A stretch of DNA of 52,626 nucleotides. It comes from REDI01 sp038123735. Its GTDB lineage: Bacteria; Myxococcota_A; UBA796; GCA-2862545. Below are positions 42,871 through 51,500 of this stretch, piece by piece; position 1 is the first letter of the stretch, and every line of letters begins with the position of its first letter. A model generated the notes under the pieces. It was not told where the DNA came from. It saw nothing but the letters and a program-made list of their open reading frames with translations, and searched no databases. The stretch covers positions 1-52,626 of the forward strand of contig JAYPAP010000009.1 of assembly GCA_038123735.1 (NCBI GenBank), read 5' to 3'. Made by a program: the position numbers and the translations under genes.

Positions 42871-45708
42871 CTAAGCCTCCGTCGGCCAAGCGTCGCAGGT
42901 GCAGATCAAGTTCTTGTCGCCGTACACGTTGTCAATCCGACGAACGGTGGGCCAATACTTATGAATACGCTGATGGGCCGTCGGGAACGCCGCCACCTCT
43001 CGGCTAAATGCATACGGCCAGTCCGCTGCGATCACGGAGGTTGCCGTGAATGGAGCATGCGCCACAACACTGTCTTCATGGCTCACGGTACCCGACTCAA
43101 TCTCTGCAATCTCAGCCCGAATACCCTCGAGAGCCTCCACAAATCGGTCCAGTTCTCGCTTCCCTTCTGATTCGGTGGGCTCGATCATAAGCGTGCCAAT
43201 CACCGGCCATGACATGGTCGGAGCGTGGAATCCGTAGTCCATCAATCTCTTCGCGAAGTCGTCGACGGAAACGCCAGCTGACACCTTGAATGGCCGCGTG
43301 TCGATGATGCACTCGTGCGCCACGAAACCGCTGCCGTTGGTATAGAGAACATCGACTGTCCCCTCGAGGCGCTTCGCCAGGTAGTTTGCCGAAAGAATGG
43401 CTACCAAGCTCGCAAGGCGGAGGCCGTCCGGGCCCATCATGGCGATATATGCCCAGCTGATCGGCAAGATGCTCGGGCTGCCGTACGGCGCGGCTGATAC
43501 TGGGCCCAGCGCTTGTTCTGTCGCGTCGTGCACCGGTGAAATCGGGTGGCTCGGGAGAAATGGTGCGAGCCGCTCCACCACGCCGATCGGTCCCATGCCT
43601 GGTCCGCCCCCACCGTGCGGGATGCAGAACGTTTTATGAAGGTTGAGGTGACACACATCAGCGCCGATATCGCCGGGACGCGACAGTCCCACCATGGCGT
43701 TCATGTTCGCACCATCCATGTAGACCAGGCCACCGGCCTCGTGCACGACCGCGCAAATCTCACGAATATTGGTCTCAAACACCCCATGCGTCGATGGGTA
43801 TGTCACCATCAAAGCAGCTAATTCTTCAGAGTGCTTCTCAGCCTTCTCCCGCAGGTCGACCACATCGATGTTTCCATCCTCATCCGTCTTCACGGTGACC
43901 ACTTTCATTCCGCACATGACCGCCGACGCGGGGTTGGTACCGTGGGCAGATGTGGGAATCAGACAGATATGACGCTGCGAATCGCCGCGTGCGAGGTGAT
44001 ATTTTCTGATCGTGAGGAGTCCGGTGTACTCACCTTGTGAGCCCGCATTCGGCTGGAGAGAAACGGCGTGGAAACCAGTAATTTCCGCGAGCCATTCTTG
44101 TAGATCGTCGAAGAGTCGCCGGTAACCAGCGGCTTGGTCTTGCGGNNNNNNNNNNCCATTGAAGCCCGGCCACGTCACGGGAATCATCTCCGTGGTCGCA
44201 TTGAGCTTCATCGTGCAACTACCGAGCGGGATCATGGCGGTGTCCAAGGCGAGGTCCTTGGAGGCCAAACGATGAAGATATCGCAGCATGTCAGTCTCGC
44301 TTCGATGCAGATGGAAGATCGGGTCGGTGAGGAAGTCCGTTTCTCGCCCAAACCCAGTCGGTAAGCCAATTTCAGCAGGCGCAGCCCGTTCCGCGACCAA
44401 TCCGAACACGTGAAGGAGGTCCACCACGTCCGTCTCAGTCGTCTTTTCATCCAGCGCGACGATGATCTGGTCCGCTCCGTACGATCTAAGGTTGATCCGC
44501 GCGCCCTCCGCCCGAGCCAGGATTTCGTCTCGTTGGGCGCCCACAGACACACACACCGTGTCGAAGAAATCTGCTGAGGTGGTGAACCCACCTTCGGTAA
44601 GCCCACTTTGAAGGGACTTTGCCAGGCCATGAATGCGGCCCGCGATCCCCTTCAGACCCTCTGGGCCATGCCAAACTGCGTACATGCCAGCCACAACAGC
44701 CAGTAAGACTTGGGCGGTACAAATATTCGACGTCGCACGGTCGCGCCGAATGTGCTGCTCGCGTGTTTGGAGCGCCATGCGCAGCGCGGGATTCCCATCC
44801 GCATCCTTGGACACGCCGATGATCCTTCCAGGCATGGTCCGCTTGAACTTCTCTTTTGTTGCGAGGAAACCAGCATGTGGCCCACCGTAGCCAAGAGGCA
44901 CTCCAAAGCGCTGAGAGTTCCCAACCACCATGTCCGCCCCGAGCTCGCCTGGGCTCTTCAGTAGAGTCAGTGCGAGCAGGTCCGTCGCCACAACGGCAAA
45001 TCCCTTGGTAGCTTGGACGGCTTGAATCGCATTGCGAATATCTCGGAACACCCCATCCGTTCCTGGGTACGGCAAAAGGGCTCCACAAACAGGCGTAGCG
45101 CTGAAGTCAAACTCTGCGGAATCACCGATATGGAGGGTGATCCCCATGGGCTCCGCACGGGTCTGCAGCACGGCGATCGTATGAGGATGGTTTGCCGCGT
45201 CCACGAAAAAGGCGTCGACCTTGCCCTTCGCCAGACGATGGCACATGGTCATCGCTTCAGCGGCCGCCGTGGATTCATCGAGGAGAGACGCGCCTGCGAT
45301 CTCCATTCCCGTGAGGTCTTGGACCATGGTCTGGAAGACGAGAAGCGCCTCCAGCCGGCCTTGGCTGATCTCCGCCTGATACGGCGTATATGCGGTGTAC
45401 CAGGATGGGTTTTCCACGACGTTTCGCAGAATGACCGGTGGCGTGACCGTATCGTGGTAGCCATACCCCAAATAACTTCGCCAAACCTGGTTTTCTGACG
45501 CATACTCCCCAAGTCGGGCGAGCGCCTCAGACTCCGTCATCGCCGCTGGTAGCTTGAGCGGCCCATCCATGAGAATGGAGCTAGGCACCGTTTTTTGCAC
45601 CAGCTCATCTAAGCTGTCGAGCCCGAGGGCAGCGAGCATCTCCTCGATCTCTGACGGACGCGGACCAATGTGACGGTACGCAAAGCTTTCGGCGGTCATG
45701 ATGGCCAT
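42871..45708 (-). CDS. gcvP: Glycine dehydrogenase (decarboxylating), P-protein (contains assembly gap)
   Basis: The ATG at 45708 has AGAGG upstream; another at 45753 would add 15 residues. The ~945-residue single-chain P-protein has YRHIGPRPSEIEEMLAALGL at the N-terminus, TPYQAEISQGRLEALLVFQT, LGSCTMKLNATTEMIPVTWP, and the cofactor lysine in HLNLHKTFCIPHGGGGPG. It decarboxylates glycine using pyridoxal phosphate and passes the aminomethyl group to lipoyl-GcvH. Ten N at 44146 sit between PVTWPGFN and PQDQAAGY, where the family normally has a segment like x-x-H-P-F-A. The last gene of the gcv operon, 122 nt after gcvH. Confidence 0.94.
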   Translation of the reverse strand: MAIMTAESFAYRHIGPRPSEIEEMLAALGLDSLDELVQKTVPSSILMDGPLKLPAAMTESEALARLGEYASENQVWRSYLGYGYHDTVTPPVILRNVVENPSWYTAYTPYQAEISQGRLEALLVFQTMVQDLTGMEIAGASLLDESTAAAEAMTMCHRLAKGKVDAFFVDAANHPHTIAVLQTRAEPMGITLHIGDSAEFDFSATPVCGALLPYPGTDGVFRDIRNAIQAVQATKGFAVVATDLLALTLLKSPGELGADMVVGNSQRFGVPLGYGGPHAGFLATKEKFKRTMPGRIIGVSKDADGNPALRMALQTREQHIRRDRATSNICTAQVLLAVVAGMYAVWHGPEGLKGIAGRIHGLAKSLQSGLTEGGFTTSADFFDTVCVSVGAQRDEILARAEGARINLRSYGADQIIVALDEKTTETDVVDLLHVFGLVAERAAPAEIGLPTGFGRETDFLTDPIFHLHRSETDMLRYLHRLASKDLALDTAMIPLGSCTMKLNATTEMIPVTWPGFNXXXXPQDQAAGYRRLFDDLQEWLAEITGFHAVSLQPNAGSQGEYTGLLTIRKYHLARGDSQRHICLIPTSAHGTNPASAVMCGMKVVTVKTDEDGNIDVVDLREKAEKHSEELAALMVTYPSTHGVFETNIREICAVVHEAGGLVYMDGANMNAMVGLSRPGDIGADVCHLNLHKTFCIPHGGGGPGMGPIGVVERLAPFLPSHPISPVHDATEQALGPVSAAPYGSPSILPISWAYIAMMGPDGLRLASLVAILSANYLAKRLEGTVDVLYTNGSGFVAHECIIDTRPFKVSAGVSVDDFAKRLMDYGFHAPTMSWPVIGTLMIEPTESEGKRELDRFVEALEGIRAEIAEIESGTVSHEDSVVAHAPFTATSVIAADWPYAFSREVAAFPTAHQRIHKYWPTVRRIDNVYGDKNLICTCDAWPTEA
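44146..44155. other. Assembly gap (10 N) in gcvP
   Basis: The frame is kept across the ten N. Comparison with the E. coli spacing PEF-AELHPFC-P-PEQAEGY suggests about two residues are missing, so the real gap is near 16 nt. Confidence 0.9.
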
Positions 45709-45768
45709 CTCAACCTCTTCAGACAGGGGTCCAAGATCAGTTTTTCGGCGCATAACCGTTCGGACACA

Positions 45769-45788
45769 CCACGCCCTGCCTCGCGTGG
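45769..45788. other. Intergenic hairpin between gcvH and gcvP
   Basis: CCACGC and GCGTGG form a 6-bp stem around an 8-nt loop, extendable with a bulge (CAC/TGTG). There is no T-run. It may mark mRNA processing or a differential-expression signal inside the operon. Confidence 0.35.
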
Positions 45789-45830
45789 GTGCGGCCCCTC
45801 ATTTTTGGCGAACCGTAGTGAGTCTCTCGA

Positions 45831-46211
45831 TTATCCGTCGAGCTTTGCCTGATATGCGCTCGCATCCATCAGGTCACCGAGAGCAGATTGGTCGGCTACT
45901 GACAGCTTGACGAGCCAGCCAGCACCATATGGGTCTTCGTTGATGGTCTCGGGACTATCTTCGAGGTCCGAATTCACCTCGACCACAGTTCCCGAAACGG
46001 GGCTGTAGACCTCTGCCACAGCCTTGACGGACTCGACCTCGCAAGCCGCATCCCCCGCCGCGATGTCATCATCCACATCTGGAAGCTCCACGTGAACGAG
46101 CTCGCCGAGTTCGCCCTGTGCAAAGTCCGTGATTCCGATGGTGACAACATCGCCGTCTACACGCACCCATTCATCATGGCTTGTGTACTTCAAGTCTGCT
46201 GGAACTCCCAT
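45831..46211 (-). CDS. gcvH: Glycine cleavage system H protein
   Basis: This 126-residue protein starts at the ATG behind GGGAGGATCAG; an upstream in-frame start is unnecessary. KYTSHDEWVRVDGDVVTIGI, FAQGELGELVHVELPDVDDD and the lipoylation site ESVKAVAEVYSPVSG (Lys63) are diagnostic, and INEDPYGAGWLVKL closes the domain. The lipoyl arm shuttles the aminomethyl group between GcvP, GcvT and the L-protein. It sits 63 nt after gcvT and before gcvP. Confidence 0.95.
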   Translation of the reverse strand: MGVPADLKYTSHDEWVRVDGDVVTIGITDFAQGELGELVHVELPDVDDDIAAGDAACEVESVKAVAEVYSPVSGTVVEVNSDLEDSPETINEDPYGAGWLVKLSVADQSALGDLMDASAYQAKLDG

Positions 46212-46274
46212 CTGATCCTCCCGATCATCGACGCCCACTCTGCGGGCCATAAACAACCGCGTCAACCGCCGGTA

Positions 46275-47369
46275 TTAGCCACGTGGACGCTTGTAGAATG
46301 CACCAGGTACAACCACTGCTTCTGCCGGCTTACCCCGACAGTCAATCACGAGCTCCGTGCCGGCCTTGTGGAGCCCGCGTTGCACGTAGGCCATCGCGAT
46401 ACCTTCTCCGAGCGTAGGGGAACGTGTCCCGCTGGTGACGTGACCAACCACCTCGTCTCCCACCCGGATGTCCATTCCACCGCGCGCGATTCGCTTACCG
46501 GTCATCTTCAGCCCCACCAACCGATGGGATTCGTTCCCCTTCCGTGCCTCGAGGGCACTCTTTCCGACGAACTCCCCTTTCTCCATCTGGACGACCCTGG
46601 CCAGCCCAGCCTGCCATGGACTGGTGTCATCCGTGAGCTCGTTGCCATACAGATGCATCTTGGCTTCGAGCCGCAGGGTGTCTCGTGCTCCAAGACCAAT
46701 CGGCTGAATACCTGCCTCGGCCCCGGCCTCGAGCACGGCCCTCCACAGCTTCACGCCAGCCTCAGTCGGACCAAATACTTCGAAACCATCCTCCCCAGTG
46801 TACCCGGTGCGGGCCAACAGGCAGCCAGGAACGCCTGCAACGGTGGCATACTGGCCTGTATAGTTCTTCATGCTCCGCGCGTCGGCATCTGTCAGCGACT
46901 GCACGACGTCTACCGCCTTTGGCCCTTGGATCGCGAGCTGGCACCATTGTTCGCCCTCATCGGCGAAGTCTGCGCCATGGGGATTATTCGCGACCATGAA
47001 CGCGAAGTCTTTTTCACGATTCGCGGCATTCACACAGATCAAGTACTCCTCAGCATTCAGCCGATACACGACGAGGTCATCCACCACGCCCCCTGTCGGA
47101 TTGCACATGACCGTGTACAGCGCCTCGCCATCGCTAAGCCGAGAGGCATCGTTGGTGATGAGGTGCTGAACGGCCGCCAAAGCCTGCGGTCCACGTACGA
47201 ATACCTCACCCATATGGCTCACATCGAAGAGCCCCACTGCAGAGCGCACGCAGGCATGCTCAGCACCAAGTCCAGCGTACTGCACGGGCATCTCGAATCC
47301 CGCGAAGGGCACCATTCGCGCGCCAAGCGCAATGTGTTCTGCATGCATCGGAGTCTTTCGAAGCGACAT
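46275..47369 (-). CDS. gcvT: Aminomethyltransferase (glycine cleavage T protein)
   Basis: The ATG at 47369 follows GGAGGCTCTA and gives 364 residues. Motifs are: MVPFAGFEMPVQY, GLFDVSHMGEV (with the catalytic Asp-containing neighbourhood), GGVVDDLVVYRL, RTGYTGEDGFEV, GLGARDTLRLEAKMHLYGNE and a C-terminal barrel with VGHVTSGTRSPTLG. It transfers the one-carbon unit to tetrahydrofolate, giving 5,10-methylene-THF, the substrate of FolD encoded 76 nt upstream. No glycine riboswitch fits in this short spacer. Confidence 0.95.
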   Translation of the reverse strand: MSLRKTPMHAEHIALGARMVPFAGFEMPVQYAGLGAEHACVRSAVGLFDVSHMGEVFVRGPQALAAVQHLITNDASRLSDGEALYTVMCNPTGGVVDDLVVYRLNAEEYLICVNAANREKDFAFMVANNPHGADFADEGEQWCQLAIQGPKAVDVVQSLTDADARSMKNYTGQYATVAGVPGCLLARTGYTGEDGFEVFGPTEAGVKLWRAVLEAGAEAGIQPIGLGARDTLRLEAKMHLYGNELTDDTSPWQAGLARVVQMEKGEFVGKSALEARKGNESHRLVGLKMTGKRIARGGMDIRVGDEVVGHVTSGTRSPTLGEGIAMAYVQRGLHKAGTELVIDCRGKPAEAVVVPGAFYKRPRG

Positions 47370-47445
47370 TAGAGCCTCCATGGCAGTCCTACTTGCAATG
47401 GCTGATGCTCGACGTCAAGCGCTGCAACGCGCCCCTGACGACCTC

Positions 47446-48312
47446 TCAACGATACGCGGCGAGCGGTGCGACTCCCTGCGCAAAACAGGAAGCTTGATAG
47501 GTGTTTTCCATCAGCATCGCGATGGTCATCGGGCCCACCCCTACGGGCACGGGAGTCAGCCAGCCAGCCACGCTGCGCACGGAGTCGAAGTCGACGTCAC
47601 CGCACAAGGAGCCATCGCTCAACCGACAGATTCCAACGTCAATGACCGCAGCACCTGGCTTGATCCAGTCGCCGGTGACAAACCGCGGCCGCCCCACCGC
47701 CGACACCACAACATCCGCTTGCCTCGTGATCGCGGGTAGGTCGCGTGTTCGACTGTGGCACACCGTGACGGTGCAATTGGCCTGCTCAAGGAGCATCGCC
47801 ATGGGTCGCCCAACAATGTTCGAGCGACCGATCACCACCGCGTGAAGCCCCTGAAGGGCGAGGTCAGCCTCTTCCAATAGCCGCATGACACCAGAGGGTG
47901 TGCACGCCACCAATCCTGGTTTACCCTGCGATAATCGGCCAGTATTGGTGATGGTCAAACCGTCGACGTCGTGCGTCGCGGGGATCCTCTCCATGACGGC
48001 GGAAGCTGATAGCCCCTCGGGAAGCGGCATCTGAACCAGGATCCCATCCACCTGCTCATCCGCCACCAAGCCGTCGACCACCGCCTCCAGCTCCGCTTGA
48101 GAGATGTCTCCTGATACGCTCACTTGCCGATGGAAAAAGCCAATCCGTTTAGCGACTTTTCCCTTTTTTCCGACATAGACCTGGCTGGCAGGATCGTCCC
48201 CAACCAACACGACCGCCAGTCCCGGGGGACGCTCCAACGTCTGAATACGGCGCTTTAGATCCTTATTTAGGCTTATGGAAAGCGCTTTACCGTCCAAAAG
48301 GTGGGCACTCAC
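47446..48312 (-). CDS. folD: Methylenetetrahydrofolate dehydrogenase/cyclohydrolase FolD
   Basis: A GTG start immediately follows the fmdB stop (TAG|GTG), with GGAGG upstream. The 288-residue product carries VGDDPASQVYVGKKGKVAKR (catalytic Lys), DGILVQMPLPEGL, the PATHDVDGLT segment, CTPSGVMRLL and VVIGRSNIVGRPMAMLL for NADP binding. FolD converts 5,10-methylene-THF to 10-formyl-THF. Its place ahead of gcvTHP links glycine cleavage to formyl-folate supply. Confidence 0.95.
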   Translation of the reverse strand: MSAHLLDGKALSISLNKDLKRRIQTLERPPGLAVVLVGDDPASQVYVGKKGKVAKRIGFFHRQVSVSGDISQAELEAVVDGLVADEQVDGILVQMPLPEGLSASAVMERIPATHDVDGLTITNTGRLSQGKPGLVACTPSGVMRLLEEADLALQGLHAVVIGRSNIVGRPMAMLLEQANCTVTVCHSRTRDLPAITRQADVVVSAVGRPRFVTGDWIKPGAAVIDVGICRLSDGSLCGDVDFDSVRSVAGWLTPVPVGVGPMTIAMLMENTYQASCFAQGVAPLAAYR

Positions 48313-48582
48313 CTAAGCCTCCGAGCCAGAAGACGATGAGCTCGCCTTGCTCCCAGAGTCGCTACTCGATGAAGCGTCGGAACTAGAAGATCCAGAGCCC
48401 TTTTTGAGCCCGTAGTGATCCTTGTACCAACCGGATCCCTTGAGGACAAAGGAACTGGCGCTCACCTTTTTTACCACTTCATCCAACCCGCATTCCGGGC
48501 AAGATGGGCTTGGCGCCGAGATCTTCTGTAGCTTTTCAAACTCGTGTCCACACTCTGGACACCGGTACTCGTAGATCGGCAT
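48313..48582 (-). CDS. FmdB-type zinc-ribbon protein with Ser-rich tail
   Basis: This 89-residue protein has the FmdB zinc ribbon (MPIYEYRCPECGHEFEKLQK ... PSCPECG, two C-x-x-C knuckles), the conserved VKKVSASSFVLKGSGWYKDH segment, then a Ser/Gly/Ala tail of ~30 residues. The family was named for a putative regulator of formamidase, and its real role is not settled. It heads the folD-gcvTHP operon with no gap to folD. Confidence 0.85.
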   Translation of the reverse strand: MPIYEYRCPECGHEFEKLQKISAPSPSCPECGLDEVVKKVSASSFVLKGSGWYKDHYGLKKGSGSSSSDASSSSDSGSKASSSSSGSEA

Positions 48583-49476
48583 GTGCCCCCCACATGCCCC
48601 CGATATACAGGCCTAGCTCGGCATCGCAAACCCGGATGCGCCCTCGGAGGGCCCCTGCTTGAGATCTTCCGCCAACTTCTTCTTCTTCCGGCATTTCTAT
48701 TTGTCGCCGCAGGGGCAGTGACGGCAGCCGCATTCGTTCCCATGCTGGCAGACCGGGGCCGTCCCGCTCGCCCGGGGCGCAAAGAACTGGGCACGTGGGC
48801 CCGAGAGTCGTTCGCTAAAGCCATCAACTGGATCCTCAGCCCCCTCACCCAAGACATGGGTCGACCGCGCCGTGGCAGTGGTAACGGCGTCGCGGTCTTG
48901 CTGGTGCCTGATGCGGGCAACGGACGGTGGTCGATGTTCGGAATGAGCCGATTCCTCCTTCGTCGTGGTCATCGATCCGTGCTGATCGCTCCGTCAGGCA
49001 GGGGGACCCTGGAGGCTCGAGCGCAACGACTAGCGAAAGCGGCAAAGCGGTGGAGGTCCAAACATCAGCTGGAGTCCATCGCGATCGTCGGCCATGGAAC
49101 CGGGGGCCTCGTGGCTGGATGGTACGTGAGTCACCTGGCACCGACGCAGCTGGTTGAGCGAGTCGTGAGCATTGGAACACCCTGGTCTGGGTCGAGAATG
49201 GCAGCCTTTGCGTTTGGACCCATTGCGCGAGAAACGCTCCCTGGAGCTCCGATATTGGATGGCCTACCCCCACCATCGCATCGCCTGGTATGCCTCTGGG
49301 GCTCACTAGACCCGATGGTCCTTCCTGCCGCAAGCGCAGTTGTACCGGGCGCCACAGAGGTCAAACTGTCCGGCGCCGGGCACCTCGACATGCTGTTTTC
49401 GGCGCGTACATTTCGAGCCGTGGCCGAGGCCCTCGCCACGCCCGTTTCCGAACCGCCAGTCCAGGATGAAGAGTGA
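48583..49476 (+). CDS. Alpha/beta-hydrolase-like membrane-anchored protein lacking the nucleophile serine
   Basis: About 297 residues with an N-terminal hydrophobic helix (LLLLPAFLFVAAGAVTAAAF), then a lipase-like alpha/beta fold: VAVLLVPDAGNGRWSMFGMS, the elbow SIAIVGHGTGGLVAGWYV, VVSIGTPWSGSRM, a late acidic strand (WGSLDPMV) and SGAGHLDMLF with the His. The nucleophile elbow reads G-H-G-T-G where G-x-S-x-G is expected, so the usual Ser is Gly and ordinary hydrolase activity is doubtful. The start is uncertain: GTG 48583 directly abuts the divergent fmdB start; GTG 48718 or ATG 48742 would lose the helix. It overlaps the first ArsA-like gene (GTGA). Confidence 0.7.
   Translation: MPPTCPRYTGLARHRKPGCALGGPLLEIFRQLLLLPAFLFVAAGAVTAAAFVPMLADRGRPARPGRKELGTWARESFAKAINWILSPLTQDMGRPRRGSGNGVAVLLVPDAGNGRWSMFGMSRFLLRRGHRSVLIAPSGRGTLEARAQRLAKAAKRWRSKHQLESIAIVGHGTGGLVAGWYVSHLAPTQLVERVVSIGTPWSGSRMAAFAFGPIARETLPGAPILDGLPPPSHRLVCLWGSLDPMVLPAASAVVPGATEVKLSGAGHLDMLFSARTFRAVAEALATPVSEPPVQDEE
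48602..48629 (-). promoter_or_regulatory. Candidate promoter of the fmdB-folD-gcv operon
   Basis: On the minus strand TTGCGA (48629-48624), a 16-nt spacer and TATATC (48607-48602) precede the fmdB ATG by 19 nt. Both boxes match four of six consensus positions. Confidence 0.4.
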
Positions 49477-50429
49477 GCCTGCTGTCCAAAAAGCTGATTT
49501 TCGTCCTTGGAAAGGGAGGAGTTGGTCGAACGACCGTCTCGGTGACCCTGGGCATGGCGGCGGCTAGGTCCGGCCTAAATGTGGGGATCATCGAATTATA
49601 TGGGACCCACAACCTCGCCGACCGGTGCGGATTCAAGGGCGCCCGCTATGCCCCACGTACCGTCGCCCCGGGGGTGCAGATTCAGTCCTTTACAGCCATG
49701 GACTGCGTCGACGATTTTGGGCGCCAGAAATTGCGAATTGGTCCGCTGAGCGGAGTGTTGTTCAAAAACAAGGTCTTCGGCACCTTTATCGACGCTATTC
49801 CCGGTCTTCATGACCTCTTCCAGCTGGGCAAGGTGAATGCATTGCTCTCCGACCCAGCCCCGTCCGACCCTAAATACGACCTGATCATCATCGATACCCC
49901 CGCGACTGGCCACGGCATCACGCTTCTTCATGCCGCAGAGTCTATGCGAGAAATGGTTGGCGGCGGCCTCGTTGCTGAAGAAGCCGACCTCATCGCCGAC
50001 CTCTTGTCCGATCCGGCGCGAACCGGCCTCGTCCTCACCACCCTTCCCGACACGCTGCCCGTCAACGAGACCCTAGAACTCGTGGACCAACTCGAGGGGT
50101 ACGAACAACATCTATGCGGCGCAGTGGTGAATGGAATCAGGGACTTTACGATACCGAAAAGCCCCGATTGGAGCCATGTTAAATCCGGCCTCTCTTCCGC
50201 TGAGCATCAGGACCTCTGCGCGCTAGGAGATGAGCTCGTCACTCTCAGCCACCGCCAACAACAGGCGATCGACGGCCTACGTCACGGTCTCGCCGATAGG
50301 CTGCCCACTGCGGTGCCACTGTTGATGCAACAACGACACAGCCCCGGAGAGCTGGAGGCGCGTCATCTCCCGAATCTAGGCCAAGAACTTTACGATCAAT
50401 TGCAGCCGCCAGGAGGTCGTGGTGAGTGA
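49473..50429 (+). CDS. ArsA/Get3-like ATPase, first of a pair (P-loop Lys replaced by Arg)
   Basis: A GTG start overlapping the previous stop encodes 318 residues with a deviant Walker A FVLGKGGVGRTTVS. The ArsA signature Lys (K-G-G) is present but the usual G-K-T lysine is Arg. LIIIDTPATGHGITLL is the switch II/Walker B region typical of ArsA-type ATPases, and VVNGIRDF is a later nucleotide-proximal strand. There is no arsenite Cys motif. It resembles the first member of the mycobacterial Rv3679/Rv3680 (BagA/BagB) type of heterodimer. It is followed by its partner with an 8-nt overlap. Confidence 0.85.
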   Translation: MSLLSKKLIFVLGKGGVGRTTVSVTLGMAAARSGLNVGIIELYGTHNLADRCGFKGARYAPRTVAPGVQIQSFTAMDCVDDFGRQKLRIGPLSGVLFKNKVFGTFIDAIPGLHDLFQLGKVNALLSDPAPSDPKYDLIIIDTPATGHGITLLHAAESMREMVGGGLVAEEADLIADLLSDPARTGLVLTTLPDTLPVNETLELVDQLEGYEQHLCGAVVNGIRDFTIPKSPDWSHVKSGLSSAEHQDLCALGDELVTLSHRQQQAIDGLRHGLADRLPTAVPLLMQQRHSPGELEARHLPNLGQELYDQLQPPGGRGE

Positions 50430-51498
50430 CTCCGAACCGCTGGTGGTCCTATGCTGCGGGACAGGAGGGGTTGGGAAAACCACGTCCGCCGCAGCTATTG
50501 GGGTGTCCTGGGCCATGTCCGGCAAGCGAACCTGTGTCTTGACGATCGACCCAGCCAAGCGCCTGGCCGATGCGTTTGGACTGGAGAGCCTGGACAACGA
50601 CCCCAACGAGGTCGACCTCAGTGCACTGGACGTACCCAGCGGTGGCGCGCTGTTCGCGATGATGTTGGACCGAAAGCAGACTTTCGATGAATCGGTCGTC
50701 GCCCTATCCCCAGATGCAGAAACGGCTGAGAAGCTTCTTCAAAATCGATATTACCGGGCCGTATCTACCCGATTAACCGGGTCTCACGAATATATGGCGA
50801 CCGAAAAACTATATCGCCTCCTACAGTCCGGGCAATTCGATGTCATCGTAGTAGATACGCCCCCTAGTCAGCATGCTCTCGACTTTTTCATGGCTCCGGG
50901 TCGCATCCAGCGCCTCTTCGATGGCCCCATGATGACGCGCCTCCTCAAGCCTCGACAAGGCCTGACCGGTGGCTCAACCCGGCGCCTCGTGAAGTGGCTG
51001 CTATCACTCGTCGGAAAACAAGTCGTCGACGACATCGCCAACTTCTTCAGCCTGATGAGCCAGGTTAGTGGCGGATTTGCTGCTCACAGCGGCGTTGTCG
51101 CCGGCCACCTGAACGGCCCGCGAACCCATGTGATGCTCGTGACGTCCGCAGCTTCATCTGCGCGTGCCGGAGCACTCGAATTCGTGCGTGCAATGAAAGA
51201 GAATGACCGTAAGATCCATGGCTTTGTGCTAAATAGGTTCGTCCACCCGACCGCGACTATCGATACTGCGGCGCCGGATGCATCTATCGACGGATGGGCA
51301 GAATGGGGTGAGGCCATTCAACGGTATGCGAACGAGCGTAACGCGATCGCTGCGAGGCATAAGCAAGCTGGTCATCAGCTGAGCGCGGCGGCCGGCGGAG
51401 TGCCCGTTTGGACACTTCCATACCTACCGAGCAATGCCGACGAAATCGCAGGACTGGCACGGCTCGCCTCTCACCTGCCACCGCTCATGCGGGCCTAA
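50422..51498 (+). CDS. ArsA/Get3-like ATPase, second of a pair (signature Lys replaced by Thr)
   Basis: Two consecutive GTG codons occur; the second (50422) is five bases after AGGAGG and is preferred, giving 358 residues. The deviant Walker A reads CCGTGGVGKTTSAAAIG: the ordinary P-loop Lys is intact while the ArsA signature Lys is Thr, the mirror image of its partner. DPAKRLADAFGL (switch I region) and VIVVDTPPSQHALDFF (switch II) are typical. Heterodimerisation with the 49473 product is inferred from co-translation and complementary motifs. The client is unknown; tail-anchored or other hydrophobic proteins would be the analogy with Get3. Confidence 0.87.
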   Translation: MSDSEPLVVLCCGTGGVGKTTSAAAIGVSWAMSGKRTCVLTIDPAKRLADAFGLESLDNDPNEVDLSALDVPSGGALFAMMLDRKQTFDESVVALSPDAETAEKLLQNRYYRAVSTRLTGSHEYMATEKLYRLLQSGQFDVIVVDTPPSQHALDFFMAPGRIQRLFDGPMMTRLLKPRQGLTGGSTRRLVKWLLSLVGKQVVDDIANFFSLMSQVSGGFAAHSGVVAGHLNGPRTHVMLVTSAASSARAGALEFVRAMKENDRKIHGFVLNRFVHPTATIDTAAPDASIDGWAEWGEAIQRYANERNAIAARHKQAGHQLSAAAGGVPVWTLPYLPSNADEIAGLARLASHLPPLMRA

Positions 51499-51500
51499 GC

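Noticed and set aside
47370..47445. Possible glycine riboswitch before gcvT
   Set aside because: The 76-nt spacer between folD and gcvT is too short and shows no aptamer-like pairing.
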